From assembly GCF_050871315.1 (NCBI RefSeq), contig NZ_JBJLRE010000010.1: a stretch of DNA of 64,000 bases; one strand, written 5' to 3'. Within the stretch, counting starts at the first letter, position 1; the number at the start of each line of letters is the position of its first letter. The notes below the pieces were generated by a model. It was given only the letters and a program-made list of their open reading frames with translations. It was not told the origin of the DNA and made no database searches. The DNA comes from Kineococcus gynurae. GTDB lineage: Bacteria > Actinomycetota > Actinomycetes > Actinomycetales > Kineococcaceae. This document shows, piece after piece, positions 18,880-27,795 of this stretch. The translations under genes and the position numbers were made by a program.

Positions 18880-18912
18880 GTCTCACCCGCGTCTCACCCG
18901 CGTCTCACCCGG
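18880..18912. repeat. Three tandem 11-bp repeats at the end of rseP
   Basis: The unit GTCTCACCCGC occurs at 18880-18890 and 18891-18901, with a third, slightly changed copy at 18902-18912. The array straddles the rseP stop codon and extends into the rseP-ispG gap. No function is evident. Slippage here could shift the rseP stop. Confidence 0.85.
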
Positions 18913-20239
18913 GCAGCCGGACCGGACGCACGATGTCGGCGTAGAGCAGCAGCACCGACATGCCGATCAGCAGCAGCGACACCGCGTAGGCCACCGGCAT
19001 GCCCTTGGCCACGTCGACCGGCCCGGGGTCCGGGCGGCGGGTGAGCCGGCAGAACGCCTTCTTGACGATCTCCCACAGCGCCCCGGCGATGTGCCCGCCG
19101 TCGAAGGGCAGCAGGGGGATGAGGTTGAACACGAACAGGGCCACGTTGAGCCCGGCCAGCAGCGAGATCAACCGGTTGGCCCGCTCCAGCACGACGTCGC
19201 TCGTCGTCTGCTGCGGCAACGCGTTCAGCTCCCCGGCCAACCGCCCGATCCCGACGACCCCGATCGGACCGTTCGGGTCGCGGGCCTCGCTGCCGAAGGC
19301 GGCCTGGGCCACGTCGTAGAGCCGTTGCGGGAGCCGGACGACCACGCCGGCCACACCCTCGACCTGCTGCCCGACGATGCCCGGGATCTCGGTCAGCGGG
19401 ACCCGTTGCAGCGAGGGCAACGGGCTGACCCCGAGGAAGCCGACGACGACGCTGCGACCGGTCGGACGACCGTCGTCGCCGATGACCGGCCGCTCGGTCC
19501 GGATCGGGATGATCGTCAGCGTCAGCGGTTCGCCCCGGCGCTCGACGCCGATCGCGACCGGCTCCTCGGCGGCGGCCCGGATCAGGCCCTGGAGCTGCTC
19601 CCAGCTCGTGACCGGGGTCCCGGCGAAGCTCGTGACGACGTCACCCGGGAGGAGCCCGGCCGCCGCGGCCGGCGTCGCCGGGTCCTCCGAGGAGCAGGTG
19701 GTCGCCGTGCTGGTGGCCGGCAGGACGCAGCGGTTGACCTCGGCCAGCGTCAGCGAGGTGCCCGTGGCCGCCCCGATGCCGCTGAACGCGACCGCGGTCA
19801 GGACGACCGCGAGCAGCAGGTTGACCACCGGCCCGCCGGCCATGATGACGATCCGCTTCAGCACGGGCAGCCGGTAGAAGGCGCGGTGGGCGTCCTCGGG
19901 GCCGAACTCCTCGGCCCCGGCCTGGCGGGCCTCCTCGACCATGAGCGCCCAGCGCCCCGTCGAGGAGGCGCGGACGCGCTGGTCGGGGTCGTTCCGGGCG
20001 GGCGGGAACATCCCGATCATCCGGATGTAGCCGCCGAGCGGGACGGCCTTGACCCCGTACTCGGTCTCGCCCCGACGACGGGAGAACAGGGTCGGGCCGA
20101 AACCCACCATGTACTGGGTGACCTTGACGCCGAACCGTTTGGCGGGCAGCAGGTGCCCCACCTCGTGCAGGGCGATCGACAGCGCGAGCCCGAGGGCGGC
20201 GACGGCGATGCCGACCACCCAGAGCAGGACCTCGTTCAC
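18905..20239 (-). CDS. Site-2 type intramembrane metalloprotease (RseP/Rip1 family)
   Basis: Site-2 proteases cut membrane-embedded substrates such as anti-sigma factors. This 444-aa protein has the zinc motif ALHEVGHLLPAKRFGV in its first membrane segment (about residue 22), the membrane-reentrant KAVPLGGYIRMIGMF, a PDZ domain in the middle (GLLPGDVVTSFAGTPVTSWEQL) and the C-terminal zinc-binding NLIPLLPFDGGHIAGA, followed by a last membrane helix. The GTG start overlaps the dxr stop by 4 bases. The dxr-rseP-ispG order is the standard actinobacterial arrangement. Confidence 0.94.
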   Translation of the reverse strand: MNEVLLWVVGIAVAALGLALSIALHEVGHLLPAKRFGVKVTQYMVGFGPTLFSRRRGETEYGVKAVPLGGYIRMIGMFPPARNDPDQRVRASSTGRWALMVEEARQAGAEEFGPEDAHRAFYRLPVLKRIVIMAGGPVVNLLLAVVLTAVAFSGIGAATGTSLTLAEVNRCVLPATSTATTCSSEDPATPAAAAGLLPGDVVTSFAGTPVTSWEQLQGLIRAAAEEPVAIGVERRGEPLTLTIIPIRTERPVIGDDGRPTGRSVVVGFLGVSPLPSLQRVPLTEIPGIVGQQVEGVAGVVVRLPQRLYDVAQAAFGSEARDPNGPIGVVGIGRLAGELNALPQQTTSDVVLERANRLISLLAGLNVALFVFNLIPLLPFDGGHIAGALWEIVKKAFCRLTRRPDPGPVDVAKGMPVAYAVSLLLIGMSVLLLYADIVRPVRLPG

Positions 20240-21468
20240 CCGCCCACCCGCGCGCTCAGCTCGCGCGCCCGGGCGCGGGCCCAGTCCTCGGCCGCCAGGA
20301 CGTCGGCCACGTCGCGGGGGTCGCCGCCCGGCCGGTGCTCGGCCACGACGGTCGCGACCGTGTCGACGATGCCCAGGAAGGGCAGCCGCCCCGCGTGGAA
20401 GGCGGCCACGCACTCCTCGTTGGCGGCGTTGAAGACGGCGGGCACCGTCGAACCCCGGGTCCCGGCCTCCCGGGCCAGCTGCAGCGCCGGGAAGGCCTCG
20501 TCGTCGACCGGTTCGAAGGTCCAGCTCGCCGCCGTCGTCCAGTCCAGCCCCGCCGTCGCGCCCGGCACCCGCTCGGGCCAGCCCAGGCCGAGCGCGATGG
20601 GCAGGCGCATGTCCGGCGGGGAGCACTGGGCCAGCGTCGAGCCGTCCACGAACTCGACCATCGAGTGCACGACGGACTGCGGGTGCACCACCACGTCGAT
20701 GCGGTCGTAGGGCAGGTCGAAGAGCAGGTGCGCCTCGATGACCTCCAGCCCCTTGTTCACCAGGGTCGCCGAGTTGGTGGTCACCACCGGCCCCATCGAC
20801 CAGGTCGGGTGGGCCAGGGCCTCGGCCGGGGTGATCGCCCCCAGCTCCGAGCGGCCGCGTCCGCGGAACGGCCCGCCCGAGGCGGTCAGCACCAGCCGCC
20901 GGACCTCCTCCGCCGCGCCGCCCCGCAGGCACTGCGCGAGCGCGGAGTGCTCGGAGTCGACCGGGACGACCTGGCCGGGAGCGGCCGCGGCGGTCACCAG
21001 CGGACCGCCGGCGACCAGGGACTCCTTGTTGGCCAGGGCCAGCGTGCTGCCCGCCCGGAGGGCGGCGAGGGTCGGGCCCAGGCCGACCGATCCCGTCATC
21101 CCGTTGAGCACGACGTCGGTGGGGCGCCCCCCGACCTCCGCGGCCGCGTCCGGCCCGGCGAGCACCTCGGGCCGGTAGTCCGGGACCCCGGCGGCGCTCG
21201 CGATGGCCGCCAGGGCCTCGACCAGCTCGGCCCGGACCCCCTCGCGGGCGACGGCCACGGTCTCGACGCGGTGGCGCACGGCCTGGGCGGCGAGGGCGGC
21301 GACGTCGGCGCCCCCGGCGGCCAGGGCCTGGACCACGAAGCGGTCGGGGGCGGCGTCGACGACCTCCAGGGCCTGGGTGCCGATGGATCCGGTGGAGCCG
21401 AGCAGGACGACGCGGCGGGGGCCCTCGGGGGCCGCGGGGAGGACGGGCTGGGTCACGGGGCCCATCAT
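20236..21468 (-). CDS. dxr: 1-deoxy-D-xylulose-5-phosphate reductoisomerase
   Basis: Dxr makes MEP, the first committed step of the non-mevalonate isoprenoid pathway. The 410-aa protein has the NADPH-binding RVVLLGSTGSIGTQALEVV near residue 20, ALANKESLVAGGPLV, PVDSEHSALAQCL (metal and substrate site), LTASGGPFRG, and KGLEVIEAHLLFDLPYDRI. The ATG at 21468 is used; an adjacent ATG and a GTG at 21456 are also possible. It leads the run through proS and diverges from the serine protease gene. Confidence 0.95.
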   Translation of the reverse strand: MMGPVTQPVLPAAPEGPRRVVLLGSTGSIGTQALEVVDAAPDRFVVQALAAGGADVAALAAQAVRHRVETVAVAREGVRAELVEALAAIASAAGVPDYRPEVLAGPDAAAEVGGRPTDVVLNGMTGSVGLGPTLAALRAGSTLALANKESLVAGGPLVTAAAAPGQVVPVDSEHSALAQCLRGGAAEEVRRLVLTASGGPFRGRGRSELGAITPAEALAHPTWSMGPVVTTNSATLVNKGLEVIEAHLLFDLPYDRIDVVVHPQSVVHSMVEFVDGSTLAQCSPPDMRLPIALGLGWPERVPGATAGLDWTTAASWTFEPVDDEAFPALQLAREAGTRGSTVPAVFNAANEECVAAFHAGRLPFLGIVDTVATVVAEHRPGGDPRDVADVLAAEDWARARARELSARVGG

Positions 21469-21585
21469 CACCCGCGCCGTGACGGGACCGTCACGAGCCA
21501 CCGCCGGGACGACACCACCGGTTGGCCCCGGAGCCCCCGCCTGTGGTCGGCTGGGGTCGACCCCTCCCCCGGAAGGACCGTCGCC

Positions 21586-22692
21586 GTGCCTGCAGCCAGC
21601 CGACCGCCCGCACCGTCCCGACCCGCCGACCGCCCCCGCCCGTCCGCCCGCGCGCGCTCGCGGACGGCGGCCCGGATCGCCGCCGCGCTGGGGCCGGTGC
21701 TCGGCGCGGTGCTCGCCCTGCCCGCGCCCGCGCTGGCCGTGTCCCCCGCCATGTCGCCCGCCGAGGCCGCGGGGGATGTCGCGACCGCCGGGGCGGGACA
21801 GCGCGACGCGGCCCAGCGGTACTGGACGGTCGACCGGATGGCCGACGCCCTCCCCGTGACTCCCGCCGGCGCTCCGATCCCCGACCACCCGAACGGGACC
21901 GGGCGGGCGGCGACCGGGCTGCTCTCCACGTCCGCGGGCGACGAGGCCCGCCTCGTCGGCGCGACCCGCTGGACCGCGGCGAGCCCGGTCACCGACGTCG
22001 TCGGCAAGGTGTTCTTCACCCGTGCGGGTCGGCCCTACGTCTGCTCGGCCGCGAGCGTGGGGGCGGGTGCCGTCGGCGTGGTGGTCACCGCCGGGCACTG
22101 CACCTTCCAGGCGGGACGGCCGGTGGAGAACTTCGTCTTCGTGCCGGGGTACGCGGCCGGGGTACGCCCGCACGGCACCTGGCCCGCGCAGACCCTGCTC
22201 ACGACCGAGGCGTGGCGGACGGCCGCGCCCGGCACGCCCGCCGCCCTGGCCGGCGACGTCGGGTTCGCCGTCCTGGCCCCGCAGGACGGTCGGTCGCTCG
22301 GGGAGGTCGTGGGCGCCCTCGACATCGCCTTCGCCCCGGTGGAGGACCCCGCCGGCTCGGGCGACCCGGTCCGCCCCGGGGCCGCGGAGGTGACCGTCCT
22401 CGGCTACCCCGCCGGCGGTGGCGAGCAGGACGGGGAGCACCTCACCTGGTGCGCCGGCCCCACCGACCGCGACACCACCACGACCCGGGACCGCTCGATC
22501 GGCTGCGCGATGTCGGGGGGCTCCAGCGGCGGGCCCTGGATCACCGACCTCGACCCCCGGACGGGGTCCGGGACGGTCACCTCGGTCGTCTCCTTCGCCT
22601 ACGAGGGCGACACGAGCACGCTGTTCGGCCCGGTCCTGGGACCCGGCGCCCGCGCCGCCTACGACGCCGCCCGGACCACCCCGCCCCGCTGA
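21586..22692 (+). CDS. Secreted trypsin-like serine protease
   Basis: This 368-aa protein has an N-terminal export signal (basic region, then AARIAAALGPVLGAVLALPAPALA). The chymotrypsin-fold triad is visible: His near residue 171 in VVTAGHC, Asp near residue 224 in LAGDVGFAVL, and Ser near residue 314 in MSGGSSGGPWI. A cysteine in GHC and others in YVCSA, WCAG and GCAMS suggest disulfides, as expected outside the cell. The start is GTG, with GGAAGGA at 21571-21577. The substrate is unknown. It faces gabD across a long hairpin. Confidence 0.9.
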   Translation: MPAASRPPAPSRPADRPRPSARARSRTAARIAAALGPVLGAVLALPAPALAVSPAMSPAEAAGDVATAGAGQRDAAQRYWTVDRMADALPVTPAGAPIPDHPNGTGRAATGLLSTSAGDEARLVGATRWTAASPVTDVVGKVFFTRAGRPYVCSAASVGAGAVGVVVTAGHCTFQAGRPVENFVFVPGYAAGVRPHGTWPAQTLLTTEAWRTAAPGTPAALAGDVGFAVLAPQDGRSLGEVVGALDIAFAPVEDPAGSGDPVRPGAAEVTVLGYPAGGGEQDGEHLTWCAGPTDRDTTTTRDRSIGCAMSGGSSGGPWITDLDPRTGSGTVTSVVSFAYEGDTSTLFGPVLGPGARAAYDAARTTPPR

Positions 22693-22743
22693 GGCGGGTT
22701 CGGCGGCCGCGCGCACGACCACGGGGTGACGTCGCAGGGTGAC

Positions 22744-22793
22744 GGCACAGGGGGACCCTGCGCCCGATGAACGAGCGCATGGTCCCCTGTGCC
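22744..22793. terminator. Long two-tier hairpin between the protease gene and gabD
   Basis: GGCACAGGGG..ACC at 22744-22757 pairs with GGTCCCCTGTGCC at 22781-22793, with one bulged G. Inside it a second stem, TGCGC/GCGCA (22759-22763 with 22775-22779), closes an 11-nt loop. It lies between two converging genes, which fits a bidirectional terminator. Confidence 0.7.
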
Positions 22794-22844
22794 GGTCGGA
22801 CCGGCGGGACGGACGGGGTCGCGCGGACCCCGGTCAGGTGCGGA

Positions 22845-24308
22845 TCAGAGCGGGAAGCCGACGTACTTGGTCTCGAGGTACTCCTCGATGCCTTCGGCGC
22901 CGCCCTCGCGGCCGAAGCCCGAGGCCTTGACGCCACCGAACGGGGCGGCCGCGTTGGAGATCACCCCGGCGTTCAGGCCGACCATGCCGGTCTCGAGCTC
23001 CTCGCTGACGCGCAGGCCCCGACCGAGGTTCTCGGTGTAGGCGTAGGCGATGAGGCCGTACTCGCTGCCGTTGGCCAGGGCCAGCACCTCCTCCTCGGTG
23101 TCGAAGGTGACCACCGGGGCGATCGGGCCGAACGTCTCCTCGGTGAGCAGGCGGGCGTCGGCGGGCACGTCCTGCAGCACGGTCGGGGCGTAGAAGTACC
23201 CGTCCCCGGCGGGGGCGGACCCCCCGGCCAGGACGGTCGCCCCGGCCGAGACCGCCTCGGACACGCGACGGGCCACGTCGTCGCGGGCGCCGGCGTCGAT
23301 CAGCGGACCGACCTGGACGCCGTCCTCGGTCCCGCGACCGATCTTGAGCGACCCCATGCGCTCGGCCAGGCGGCGGGAGAACTCGGCCGCGACACCGCGC
23401 TGGACGTAGAACCGGTTGGCGGCGGTGCAGGCCTCGCCCATGTTGCGCATCTTGGCCGCCATGGCGCCCTCGACCGCCTTGTCCAGGTCGGCGTCGTCGA
23501 ACACCAGGAACGGGGCGTTGCCGCCGAGTTCCATCGAGGTCCGGAGCAGCTGGGTCGCGGACTGCTCGACCAGGCGCTGCCCGACCGCGGTGGAACCGGT
23601 GAAGGTGAGCTTGCGCAGCCGCGGGTCGCGGATGAGCGGTTCCATGACCTTGCCGGTCGTGGAGGAGGTGACGACGTTGAGGACCCCGTCGGGCAGCCCG
23701 GCCTCCTCGAACGTCCTGGCCAGCAGCAGCATCGACAGCGGCGTCTGCGTGGCGGGTTTCACGACCATGGTGCAGCCGGCGGCCACCGCGGGCCCGATCT
23801 TGCGGGTCCCCATGGCCAGCGGGAAGTTCCACGGCGTGATCATCAGGCAGGGTCCGACCGGACCCTTCATGGTGAGCAGTCGCGAACCCCCGACGGGGTT
23901 CTCGGAGTATCGACCGGAGATGCGCGGAGCCTCCTCGGAGAACCAGCGCAGGAACTCCGCGGCGTACTTGACCTCCCCCGCCGACTCCGCCAGCGGCTTG
24001 CCCATCTCCATGGTCATCAGCAGCGCGAACTCGTCGGCGCGGGCGACGACGAGCTCGAAGGCGCGGCGCAGGATCTCGGCCCGCTCGCGCGCGGGCACCT
24101 TGCGCCAGGTCTTCTGGGCCTCGTGCGCGGCGGCCAGGGCCGCGTCACCGTCGGCGACGGTGGCGTCGGCCACGGTGGCGAGGGTCTTGCCGGTGGCCGG
24201 GTCCTCGACGTCGATGCGGCCACCGCCCGCCCCCTCGCGCCAGGTCCCGCCGATGAGCAGCTGGGTGGGGACCGAGTTCAGGACGGTCGCTTCGTCGGGC
24301 TTCGACAT
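22845..24308 (-). CDS. gabD: NAD(P)-dependent succinate-semialdehyde dehydrogenase
   Basis: This 487-aa aldehyde dehydrogenase has ITPWNFPLAM near residue 140, the cofactor turn FTGSTAVGQRL, the active-site Glu in SMELGGNAPFLVF (near residue 260) and the catalytic Cys in GEACTAANRFYV (near residue 293). The end, APFGGVKASGFGREGGAEGI, is typical of GabD-type enzymes. Succinate-semialdehyde is the likely substrate because a GABA transaminase gene lies just upstream on the same strand; together they would turn GABA into succinate. ATG start with AAGGGA upstream; 110 bases separate it from gabT. Confidence 0.9.
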   Translation of the reverse strand: MSKPDEATVLNSVPTQLLIGGTWREGAGGGRIDVEDPATGKTLATVADATVADGDAALAAAHEAQKTWRKVPARERAEILRRAFELVVARADEFALLMTMEMGKPLAESAGEVKYAAEFLRWFSEEAPRISGRYSENPVGGSRLLTMKGPVGPCLMITPWNFPLAMGTRKIGPAVAAGCTMVVKPATQTPLSMLLLARTFEEAGLPDGVLNVVTSSTTGKVMEPLIRDPRLRKLTFTGSTAVGQRLVEQSATQLLRTSMELGGNAPFLVFDDADLDKAVEGAMAAKMRNMGEACTAANRFYVQRGVAAEFSRRLAERMGSLKIGRGTEDGVQVGPLIDAGARDDVARRVSEAVSAGATVLAGGSAPAGDGYFYAPTVLQDVPADARLLTEETFGPIAPVVTFDTEEEVLALANGSEYGLIAYAYTENLGRGLRVSEELETGMVGLNAGVISNAAAPFGGVKASGFGREGGAEGIEEYLETKYVGFPL

Positions 24309-24418
24309 GGGGCGATCCCTTCGGGGTTCGTGGTTCCGGGGTGCGGGGGCCGGCGATCCGTGGGCTCGGACCGCCAACCCCGGGAGTTCGGGGTCCGCGG
24401 GGTCCGCGGCCGGCGGGG

Positions 24419-25810
24419 TCAGTCGGACAGTTCGGCGAAGACGCCCTCGAGGACGTCGATCGCCTCGGAGAGCAGGGCGTCGGAGATGCTCAGCGGGGGC
24501 AGCAGCCGCAGGACGTTGCCGTAGGTCCCGCAGGTCAGCACGATGATGCCGCGCTGGGCGGCCTCCTTGGCGACCTTCCCGGCCAGGGCCGCGTCGGGTT
24601 CGTGGGTCCCGGCCCGCACCAGTTCCACGGCGATCATCGCGCCGCGGCCGCGGACGTCGCCGATGCGGGCGTCCTTGTCCTGCAGGGCGCCGAGGCGACC
24701 CTTGAGGAGTTTCTCGATCTGCTGGGCCCGCGAGACGAGATCGTTCTCGCGCACCGCGTCGAGGGCGGCGATCGCGGCGACGCAGGCCGCCGGGTTCCCG
24801 CCGTAGGTGCCCCCCAGGCCGCCGACGACCGGGGCGTCCATGATCTCGGCGCGGCCGGTCACCGCCGACAGCGGCAGACCCGCGGCGATGCCCTTGGCGG
24901 TGGTGACGAGGTCGGGGACGATCCCCTCGTGCTCGGAGGCGAACATCGCCCCGGTCCGCGCGAAACCGCTCTGGACCTCGTCGGCGATGAACACGATGCC
25001 GTTGGCGCGGGCGAACTCGACCAGCGCCGGGAGGAAACCCTCGGCCGGGACGATGAACCCGCCCTCGCCCTGGATGGGTTCGATGACGATGGCGGCGACG
25101 TGGTGGGCGCCGACCTGCTTCTCGATGGTCGCGATGGCGCGGGCCGCGGCGGCCGGCCCGTCGATCGGGTTGCCCTCGACGTCGACCCCGTCACGGAACG
25201 GGTAGGACAGCGGCGCGCGGTAGACCTCGGGGGCGAAGGGGCCGAACCCCTCCTTGTAGGGCATGTTCTTGGCGGTCATCGCCATCGTGAGGTTCGTGCG
25301 CCCGTGGTAGGCGTGGTCGAACACGACGACGGCGTTGCGGCCCGTGTGGGCGCGGGCGATCTTCACCGCGTTCTCGACGGCCTCGGCGCCGGAGGTGAAC
25401 AGCGCGGTCTTCTTCGCGTGGTCGCCCGGGGTGAGCTCGTTGAGCTGCTCGGCGACCCGGACGTAGGACTCGTACGGGGTGACCATGAAACAGGTGTGGG
25501 TGAACGCGGCGACCTGGTCGGCGACGGCCGCGGCGACCCCCGGGTCGGCGTTGCCGACGGTGGTCACGGCGATGCCGGACCCCAGGTCGATGAAGGAGTT
25601 GCCGTCGACGTCGACGAGCACACCGCCCCCGGCGGCGGCGGTGTAGACGGGCATCGAGGACCCGACGGCCCCGGAGACGGCGCCGACCCGACGGGCGGCG
25701 AGCTCGCGCGAGCGCGGGCCGGGGACCTCGGTCAGCAGTCGACGTTCCTGCGGGAGTCCGGGACCACCCGCCGCGGCGGTGGTGGTCGCGGTCGAACGGT
25801 TCTCACTCAT
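24419..25810 (-). CDS. gabT: 4-aminobutyrate--2-oxoglutarate transaminase
   Basis: This 463-aa class III PLP aminotransferase has the substrate-binding start SSMPVYTAAAGGGVLVDVDG, FTSGAEAVENAVKIARAHTG (PLP phosphate binding), FDHAYHGRTNL, VIEPIQGEGGF, and the PLP lysine in TTAKGIAAGLPLSAV near residue 304. These features match actinobacterial GabT, which passes the GABA amino group to 2-oxoglutarate. ATG start with AGGAGG upstream. It is the first gene of gabT-gabD and is divergent from a PucR-type regulator. Confidence 0.92.
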   Translation of the reverse strand: MSENRSTATTTAAAGGPGLPQERRLLTEVPGPRSRELAARRVGAVSGAVGSSMPVYTAAAGGGVLVDVDGNSFIDLGSGIAVTTVGNADPGVAAAVADQVAAFTHTCFMVTPYESYVRVAEQLNELTPGDHAKKTALFTSGAEAVENAVKIARAHTGRNAVVVFDHAYHGRTNLTMAMTAKNMPYKEGFGPFAPEVYRAPLSYPFRDGVDVEGNPIDGPAAAARAIATIEKQVGAHHVAAIVIEPIQGEGGFIVPAEGFLPALVEFARANGIVFIADEVQSGFARTGAMFASEHEGIVPDLVTTAKGIAAGLPLSAVTGRAEIMDAPVVGGLGGTYGGNPAACVAAIAALDAVRENDLVSRAQQIEKLLKGRLGALQDKDARIGDVRGRGAMIAVELVRAGTHEPDAALAGKVAKEAAQRGIIVLTCGTYGNVLRLLPPLSISDALLSEAIDVLEGVFAELSD

Positions 25811-25937
25811 GGTGTCCTCCTGCGACGGGCGGGCCACCAGCGGCCCTGCTGTACCCCGACGGTAAGCATGCGCGCCGCGCAGGTCAGTGGCGCATCTGCC
25901 CTGTCCGCCGATCCGGCACTGTGCGAAACTTCACCTC
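25811..25937. promoter_or_regulatory. gabT/pucR divergent promoter region with an inverted repeat
   Basis: This 127-bp gap must hold the promoters of both gabT and the PucR-type gene. It contains TGCGCG-C-CGCGCA at 25869-25881, a perfect 6+1+6 inverted repeat that could be an operator. I see no convincing -35/-10 pair. Confidence 0.4.
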
Positions 25938-27335
25938 GTGATCGCCGTGGCCGACCTTCTGTCCACGCGGTCGCTGGCCCTGACGCTGCTCACCGGGGAC
26001 CCGGCCACCCCGCTCAGCTGGGTCGCGACCAGCGAGCTGGAGGACCCCTCCCCGTTCCTGGAGGGCGGCGAGCTCCTGCTCACCACCGGGTTGCGGACGC
26101 CCGCGGAGGCCGGTTGGCGCACCTGGGTCGAACACCTGGTCGGGGCCCGGGTGTCCGCGGTCGGCTTCGGGGTGGGGCTCAGCCACGAGCGCGTGCCCCC
26201 CGCCCTGGTGGCCGCGGCCGCCGGCTCCGGGCTCGTCGTGCTCGAGGTGCCGACCCCCACGTCGTTCATCGCGGTCTCGCGCCGGGTGGCGGAGCTGCTG
26301 CGGCGTCAGGAGAACGATGCCGACCTGGAGGCGGCGCGGACCCAGCGGGCGCTGGCCGACGATGCCGCGCACGCCGACGGGCAGGCCCGCGTCCTGCACC
26401 GGGTGGCCCGGTCCCTGGACGGGGCGGCCTGGCTGCTCGGGGCGCGCGGCGGGGTGCTGGCCGCCTCGACCGACGAGGCACCCCCCGCCGAGACCGCCGA
26501 CGCGCTGGACCGGGTCCGGGCCCGCGGGGCGCGGGCCGCGTTCACCGACGTCGACCCCACCCGCACCCTGCTGCTGCGCGCGGTCGGCGACGACCCGCCC
26601 ACCTGGTTGCTCGTCCGCGCCGCCCCCGACCAACCCCGGGCCGCGCAGGCGGTCGTCGGCACCGCGGCCGCGCTGCTCAACGTCCTGGGGCGACGCGGGG
26701 ACGCCGTCGGGCGCCGCGAGGACCGGGTGCTGGCCTGCGTGCTGGACCTCGTGCTGGCTCCCTCCGGGGAGCACCTGGACCTGGGGCGACGGATGCTCGC
26801 CGCCCTCGGCCTGAAGCTGCCGGACCCGCTCGTGGTCGTGCGCGTCGAGGGCGGGCGCGCGCCCGGGCCGCTCTCGGACGGTCACCGGGCGGTGCTGTCG
26901 CCGCCGGTGACGCTCACCGATCTCGACCCCGGGTCGCGGGTCGGCATCTCCCGCGTGGTGCCCGCGGGGGCCGCGGCCGACGCGCTGGCCTCGGCCGAGG
27001 CGGCGCTGGCCCGGACCGACGCCGAGCGTCCCGTCGTCGACGGGGCCGACCTGCGGGGGGCGGGACTCGCTGGGCTGCTCGGCATCGCCGGGGCCCGCGA
27101 GCACGCCCGCACGCTGCTGGCCCCCCTTGCGGCCGCGGGGCGCGAGGAGGCGACGCTGCGCGAGACCCTGCGCGTGTTCCTCGCCCGGCACGGGCAGATC
27201 CAGGCCACCGCCGACGAGCTGGGGGTCCACCGCAACACCGTGCGGGCCCGCCTGGCCCGGGTGGAGGCGTTGCTGGGCACGTCGCTGGACTCCCCCGACG
27301 ACCGGGCCGAGCTCTGGATGGCGCTGCGCAGCTGA
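25938..27335 (+). CDS. PucR family transcriptional regulator
   Basis: From this GTG the protein is 465 aa. It has the N-terminal PucR domain (PLSWVATSELEDPSPFLEGGELLLTTG split across residues 27-53), a variable middle, and the C-terminal PucR helix-turn-helix (LRVFLARHGQIQATADELG, then VHRNTVRARLARVEALLG). PucR proteins regulate purine, GABA and other amine catabolism in actinobacteria and Bacillus. Divergence from gabT-gabD strongly suggests it controls them. No ribosome binding site is visible before the GTG, so leaderless translation is possible. Confidence 0.88.
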   Translation: MIAVADLLSTRSLALTLLTGDPATPLSWVATSELEDPSPFLEGGELLLTTGLRTPAEAGWRTWVEHLVGARVSAVGFGVGLSHERVPPALVAAAAGSGLVVLEVPTPTSFIAVSRRVAELLRRQENDADLEAARTQRALADDAAHADGQARVLHRVARSLDGAAWLLGARGGVLAASTDEAPPAETADALDRVRARGARAAFTDVDPTRTLLLRAVGDDPPTWLLVRAAPDQPRAAQAVVGTAAALLNVLGRRGDAVGRREDRVLACVLDLVLAPSGEHLDLGRRMLAALGLKLPDPLVVVRVEGGRAPGPLSDGHRAVLSPPVTLTDLDPGSRVGISRVVPAGAAADALASAEAALARTDAERPVVDGADLRGAGLAGLLGIAGAREHARTLLAPLAAAGREEATLRETLRVFLARHGQIQATADELGVHRNTVRARLARVEALLGTSLDSPDDRAELWMALRS

Positions 27336-27377
27336 GCGGACGGATCCGCCGTCCCACCGGGATGGCAGGCTGACCGG

Positions 27378-27779
27378 GTGGCCTACGACCCCGCCGACCT
27401 GCCGCCCGCCGCGCTGGAGTTCCTCACCGAGCGGCACCTGGCCTTCCTCACCACCTTGCGGGCCGACGGCAGCCCGCACGTCGTCCCGGTCGGTTTCACC
27501 TTCGACGCCGCCACGGCCACGGCCCGGGTCATCACGTCGGGGGCCTCGCAGAAGGCGCTGAACGTCGGACGGGGCTCGCGCATGGTGCTCTCCCAGGTCG
27601 ACGGCCGACGGTGGCTGTCGCTGGAGGGCACGGGCGAGGTGCTCACGGATCCGGCCGCCGTCGCCGACGGCGAGCAGCGCTACGCCGCGCGCTACCGCGT
27701 GCCGCGCGAGAACCCGCGTCGGGTCGTGCTGCTGGCGCGGGTCGACCGGGTGCTCGGGTCGGTGCCGCCCTGGGGGTGA
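27378..27779 (+). CDS. PPOX-class F420-dependent oxidoreductase
   Basis: This 133-aa protein has the split beta-barrel flavin/deazaflavin-binding fold of the PNPOx-like family: LPPAALEFLTERHLAFLTTL, then ADGSPHVVPVGFTFD and RVITSGASQKALNVGRGSRM. These are the hallmarks of the actinobacterial group that uses coenzyme F420. The substrate is unknown. The GTG start lies 42 bases after the PucR gene, so it may share that transcript. Confidence 0.82.
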   Translation: MAYDPADLPPAALEFLTERHLAFLTTLRADGSPHVVPVGFTFDAATATARVITSGASQKALNVGRGSRMVLSQVDGRRWLSLEGTGEVLTDPAAVADGEQRYAARYRVPRENPRRVVLLARVDRVLGSVPPWG

Positions 27780-27795
27780 GCGGGTCGCCGGACCC

